Positions 6,656 through 8,570 of a stretch of DNA of 8,570 nt are shown piece after piece. Below the pieces are notes generated by a model, which worked only from the letters and a program-made list of their open reading frames with translations, was not told where the DNA came from and did no database searches. The stretch comes from Pseudolabrys sp. (GTDB lineage Bacteria; Pseudomonadota; Alphaproteobacteria; Rhizobiales; Xanthobacteraceae), in assembly GCA_019246455.1 (NCBI GenBank), contig JAFAQJ010000269.1, forward strand, positions 1 to 8,570. Reading direction: 5' to 3'. The translations under genes were made by a program, and so were the position numbers. The stretch's first letter is position 1. Each line of letters begins with the position of its first letter.

Positions 6656-7269
6656 GCTGCAGGAACAATCTGCTGCATCAGCACTGCCAGTCCAACGCCG
6701 GCGACGCCGGCGCCGATCAGCCGCACCATCACTGGATCGGACCGGCGCAGTGCGGCGGACGCGATGCTCATCGCAGCCAGCGCCACCGCCGACTGAACCA
6801 TGGCAAGGCCGATGAGGTAGGCGGCGAGCGGCGAGGTTTCGGCGCCATAAATCGATTCACCGAGCGCATAGCCATGCACCGTGCCAACCACGGCGAACAA
6901 AGCGAGTGTCGTCGCGGCCGGTAAATCACGCCGCCACACGATAATGGCGCCAAGGCCGATCACGCTCAGCGCCACCAGCAGTTCGGCGAGGGGCACGGTG
7001 GTGCCTTGGAGATGCACGGCGACACCGAGCATCATCGCGGCGACAAAGCCGAGCACCGGCATCCAGCCGCGGTGCTGCGCGGCGGCGAGGCAGCCGACCG
7101 CCACCACCGCAGCGAGATGATCGAGGCCGATGACCGGATGGCCGAGGCCCGAGAGAAGCCCCTGGAGGAAGGTGTCCGGCGTCTTGCCGCCCATCAGATG
7201 ATGCGCGAAAGCGGGCTCTGAGATGAAGGCAAGGCTCGCAAACAGCGCAGCAATCGGGGCTTTTCGCAT
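6652..7269 (-). CDS. HupE/UreJ-family metal permease
   Basis: This 205-residue inner-membrane protein has a signal peptide with a likely cut at AFA|HH (22/23). The mature N-terminus is HHLMGG, and about six hydrophobic helices follow. Family landmarks are GLGHPVIGLDHLAAVVAVG (41-59) and VHGYALGES (131-139), whose His and Asp residues are candidate metal ligands. HupE/UreJ proteins are linked to nickel or cobalt uptake and are usually found with hydrogenase or urease genes; none is present here, so the metal and client enzyme are unknown. ATG 7269 was chosen because it starts at the signal peptide and has GGAGG 8 nt upstream; the open frame continues to 7659 only as a shadow across dapD. It is the only minus-strand gene in the right half, divergent from dapD and convergent with the HAD gene. 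Confidence 0.9.
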   Translation of the reverse strand: MRKAPIAALFASLAFISEPAFAHHLMGGKTPDTFLQGLLSGLGHPVIGLDHLAAVVAVGCLAAAQHRGWMPVLGFVAAMMLGVAVHLQGTTVPLAELLVALSVIGLGAIIVWRRDLPAATTLALFAVVGTVHGYALGESIYGAETSPLAAYLIGLAMVQSAVALAAMSIASAALRRSDPVMVRLIGAGVAGVGLAVLMQQIVPAA

Positions 7270-7316
7270 CGGTTTTCCCTCCACGGCGAGATAACGATAG
7301 CGGCAACCACGTTCCC

Positions 7317-7345
7317 TTGACATCCCTCCGGGCGGCCCCGAAAAC
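7317..7345 (+). promoter_or_regulatory. Candidate dapD promoter with a weak -10
   Basis: TTGACA (7317-7322) is a perfect -35 match on the plus strand. At 17 bp spacing the -10 would be GAAAAC (7340-7345), a poor match, so an activator may be needed or the box may be fortuitous. It is placed 28 bp before the dapD ATG. Confidence 0.35.
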
Positions 7346-7354
7346 ACGCCGCCC
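7330..7354. repeat. 7-bp inverted repeat in the hupE-dapD spacer
   Basis: GGGCGGC (7330-7336) and GCCGCCC (7348-7354) are exact reverse complements separated by 11 bp. They overlap the candidate dapD promoter and lie about 60-85 bp upstream of the permease start. This could be an operator shared by the divergent genes or a hairpin in either leader; in GC-rich DNA chance is a real alternative. Confidence 0.35.
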
Positions 7355-7372
7355 ACAACGAATTTCGACGCC

Positions 7373-8221
7373 ATGCCGGACACCAATAAACTCGCCAAGA
7401 CCATCGACGACGCCTTCGAAGGCCGCGACAAGATCAACGCCAAGACTAAGGGCGCGGTGCGCAAGGCGGTCAACGATGCGCTCGAATTGCTCGACAGCGG
7501 CCAGGCCCGCGTCGCCGAGCGCCAGACCGACGGCGCGTGGCACGTCCACCAATGGCTCAAGAAAGCCGTGCTGCTGTCATTTCGCCTCAACGACATGAGC
7601 GTGATCGCCGGCGGCCCCGGCAAGGCCGTGTGGTGGGACAAGGTCGACAGCAAATTCAAGGGCTGGAACGCAGCAAAGTTCAGGAAGGCCGGATTCCGTG
7701 CGGTACCGGGCAGCGTGGTGCGCCGCTCGGCTTACATTGCGCCGGGCGTGATCCTGATGCCGTCTTTCGTCAATCTTGGCGCCCGCGTCGATTCAGGGAC
7801 AATGGTCGACACCTGGGCGACGGTCGGGTCCTGCGCGCAAATCGGCAAGAACTGCCACCTCTCCGGCGGCGTCGGCATTGGTGGCGTGCTCGAACCGCTT
7901 CAGGCCGGACCGGTCATCATCGAGGATAATTGCTTCATTGGCGCGCGATCGGAAGTCGTCGAGGGCGTCGTGGTACGCGAAGGCTCGGTGCTCGGTATGG
8001 GCGTCTATCTCGGCATGTCGACCAAGATCGTCGATCGCGCCAACGGCAGGATCCTCTATGGCGAGGTGCCACCCTATTCGGTCGTGGTGTCCGGCACTTT
8101 GCCGGGCAATGCGATGCCCGGCAGCAATGCCGGTCCAAACCTCTATTGCGCCGTGATCGTCAAACGCGTCGACGAGCGCACGCGCTCGAAGACCTCGAAC
8201 AACGAATTGCTGCGCGACTGA
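7373..8221 (+). CDS. dapD: 2,3,4,5-tetrahydropyridine-2,6-dicarboxylate N-succinyltransferase
   Basis: DapD transfers succinyl from succinyl-CoA to tetrahydrodipicolinate in the succinylase branch of meso-diaminopimelate and lysine synthesis, in the cytoplasm. The 282-residue product is full length. It has an N-terminal helical domain (about 1-100, including [16 protein letters not shown]), a left-handed beta-helix of hexapeptide repeats (about 115-245) and a short C-terminal part. The signature [20 protein letters not shown] (129-148) contains the conserved acidic active-site region, and [12 protein letters not shown] (166-177) follows. ATG 7373 has no good ribosome binding site but gives the expected N-terminal length. 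It is followed after 1 nt by dapE, so the pair is co-expressed. The upstream spacer is shared with the divergent permease. Confidence 0.97.
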   Translation: MPDTNKLAKTIDDAFEGRDKINAKTKGAVRKAVNDALELLDSGQARVAERQTDGAWHVHQWLKKAVLLSFRLNDMSVIAGGPGKAVWWDKVDSKFKGWNAAKFRKAGFRAVPGSVVRRSAYIAPGVILMPSFVNLGARVDSGTMVDTWATVGSCAQIGKNCHLSGGVGIGGVLEPLQAGPVIIEDNCFIGARSEVVEGVVVREGSVLGMGVYLGMSTKIVDRANGRILYGEVPPYSVVVSGTLPGNAMPGSNAGPNLYCAVIVKRVDERTRSKTSNNELLRD

Positions 8222-8222
8222 C

Positions 8223-8570
8223 ATGAGCGCCGATCCCGTCGCCCTGACCCGCGATCTGGTGCGTTGCCGCTCGGTGACGCCGGCGGAAGGCGGCGCGCTG
8301 ACGTTCCTCGAAAAGACCTTGAAAGCCGCGGGCTTTACCGTGCATCGCATGACTTTTCATGAGGCGGGGCACGATGACGTCGAAAATCTCTACGCACGGA
8401 TCGGCACCGGCTCGCCGCATCTGATGTTCGCCGGCCACACCGACGTGGTGCCAGCGGGCGACGAGAAGGCCTGGAAACACGGACCGTTCGCCGGCGAAGT
8501 CGCGGACGGCGTTCTGTACGGCCGCGGCGCCGTGGACATGAAGGGCGGCATCGCTTGCGCGGTCGCGGCC
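8223..8570 (+). CDS. dapE: Succinyl-diaminopimelate desuccinylase, N-terminal part
   Basis: The first 116 codons of a gene running off the right edge; the family is about 380 residues long. DapE is a di-zinc M20-family hydrolase releasing succinate from N-succinyl-LL-diaminopimelate, acting two steps after DapD. The fragment shows the [14 protein letters not shown]-terminus, the metal and catalytic motif [12 protein letters not shown] with His72 and Asp74, the WKHGPF motif (85-90), and [10 protein letters not shown] with bridging Asp105. The second zinc-ligand half and the dimerisation domain are outside the window. The ATG lies 1 nt after the dapD stop, so translation is probably coupled. 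Confidence 0.95.
   Translation, partial: MSADPVALTRDLVRCRSVTPAEGGALTFLEKTLKAAGFTVHRMTFHEAGHDDVENLYARIGTGSPHLMFAGHTDVVPAGDEKAWKHGPFAGEVADGVLYGRGAVDMKGGIACAVAA

Noticed and set aside
7270..7659. Extension of the permease frame upstream of 7269
   Set aside because: It overlaps the dapD coding region on the opposite strand and precedes a clear signal peptide with its own ribosome binding site.

Overview
The window is GC-rich, densely coded chromosomal DNA. Protein sequences and gene order (rpmH-rnpA-yidC-engB-argB-HAD phosphatase, then dapD-dapE) point to an alphaproteobacterium of the Hyphomicrobiales (Rhizobiales), close to the Bradyrhizobium/Rhodopseudomonas/Pseudolabrys group. That placement is inferred from family resemblance, not from a search. 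It is mostly conserved core genome, and I see no phage, IS element, CRISPR array, tRNA or rRNA.

Left part (1-1743, minus strand): the first 50 codons of a type III polyketide synthase (chalcone/stilbene synthase-like) run off the left edge. A membrane sensor histidine kinase with no response regulator in view follows. The 124-bp gap between them carries two small palindromes in front of the synthase.

Divergent control region (about 1744-1982): a candidate kinase promoter (minus) and a strong consensus-like rpmH promoter (plus) lie back to back, with a 10-bp tandem repeat between them. A perfect 11-bp hairpin sits in the rpmH leader.

Central part (1983-6655, plus strand): ribosomal protein L34, the RNase P protein, membrane insertase YidC, ribosome-assembly GTPase EngB, acetylglutamate kinase ArgB and a HAD phosphatase of the pyrimidine 5'-nucleotidase type. 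Spacing is tight (ATGA and TGATG overlaps, gaps of 21-62 nt), so one transcription unit is likely. It combines translation, membrane-protein biogenesis and arginine synthesis.

Right part (6652-8570): a HupE/UreJ-family metal permease on the minus strand converges on the HAD gene, and the two stop codons share one CTAG. It diverges from dapD-dapE, which encode two successive steps of the succinylase route to diaminopimelate and lysine; dapE is cut by the window end. The 103-bp hupE-dapD spacer has a TTGACA box and a 7-bp inverted repeat.

No clearly undescribed system is visible. The most checkable oddities are the rpmH leader hairpin, the stand-alone HupE permease inside the core cluster, the Asp-to-Glu change in the EngB G4 motif, and possible operators before the polyketide synthase and in the hupE-dapD spacer.
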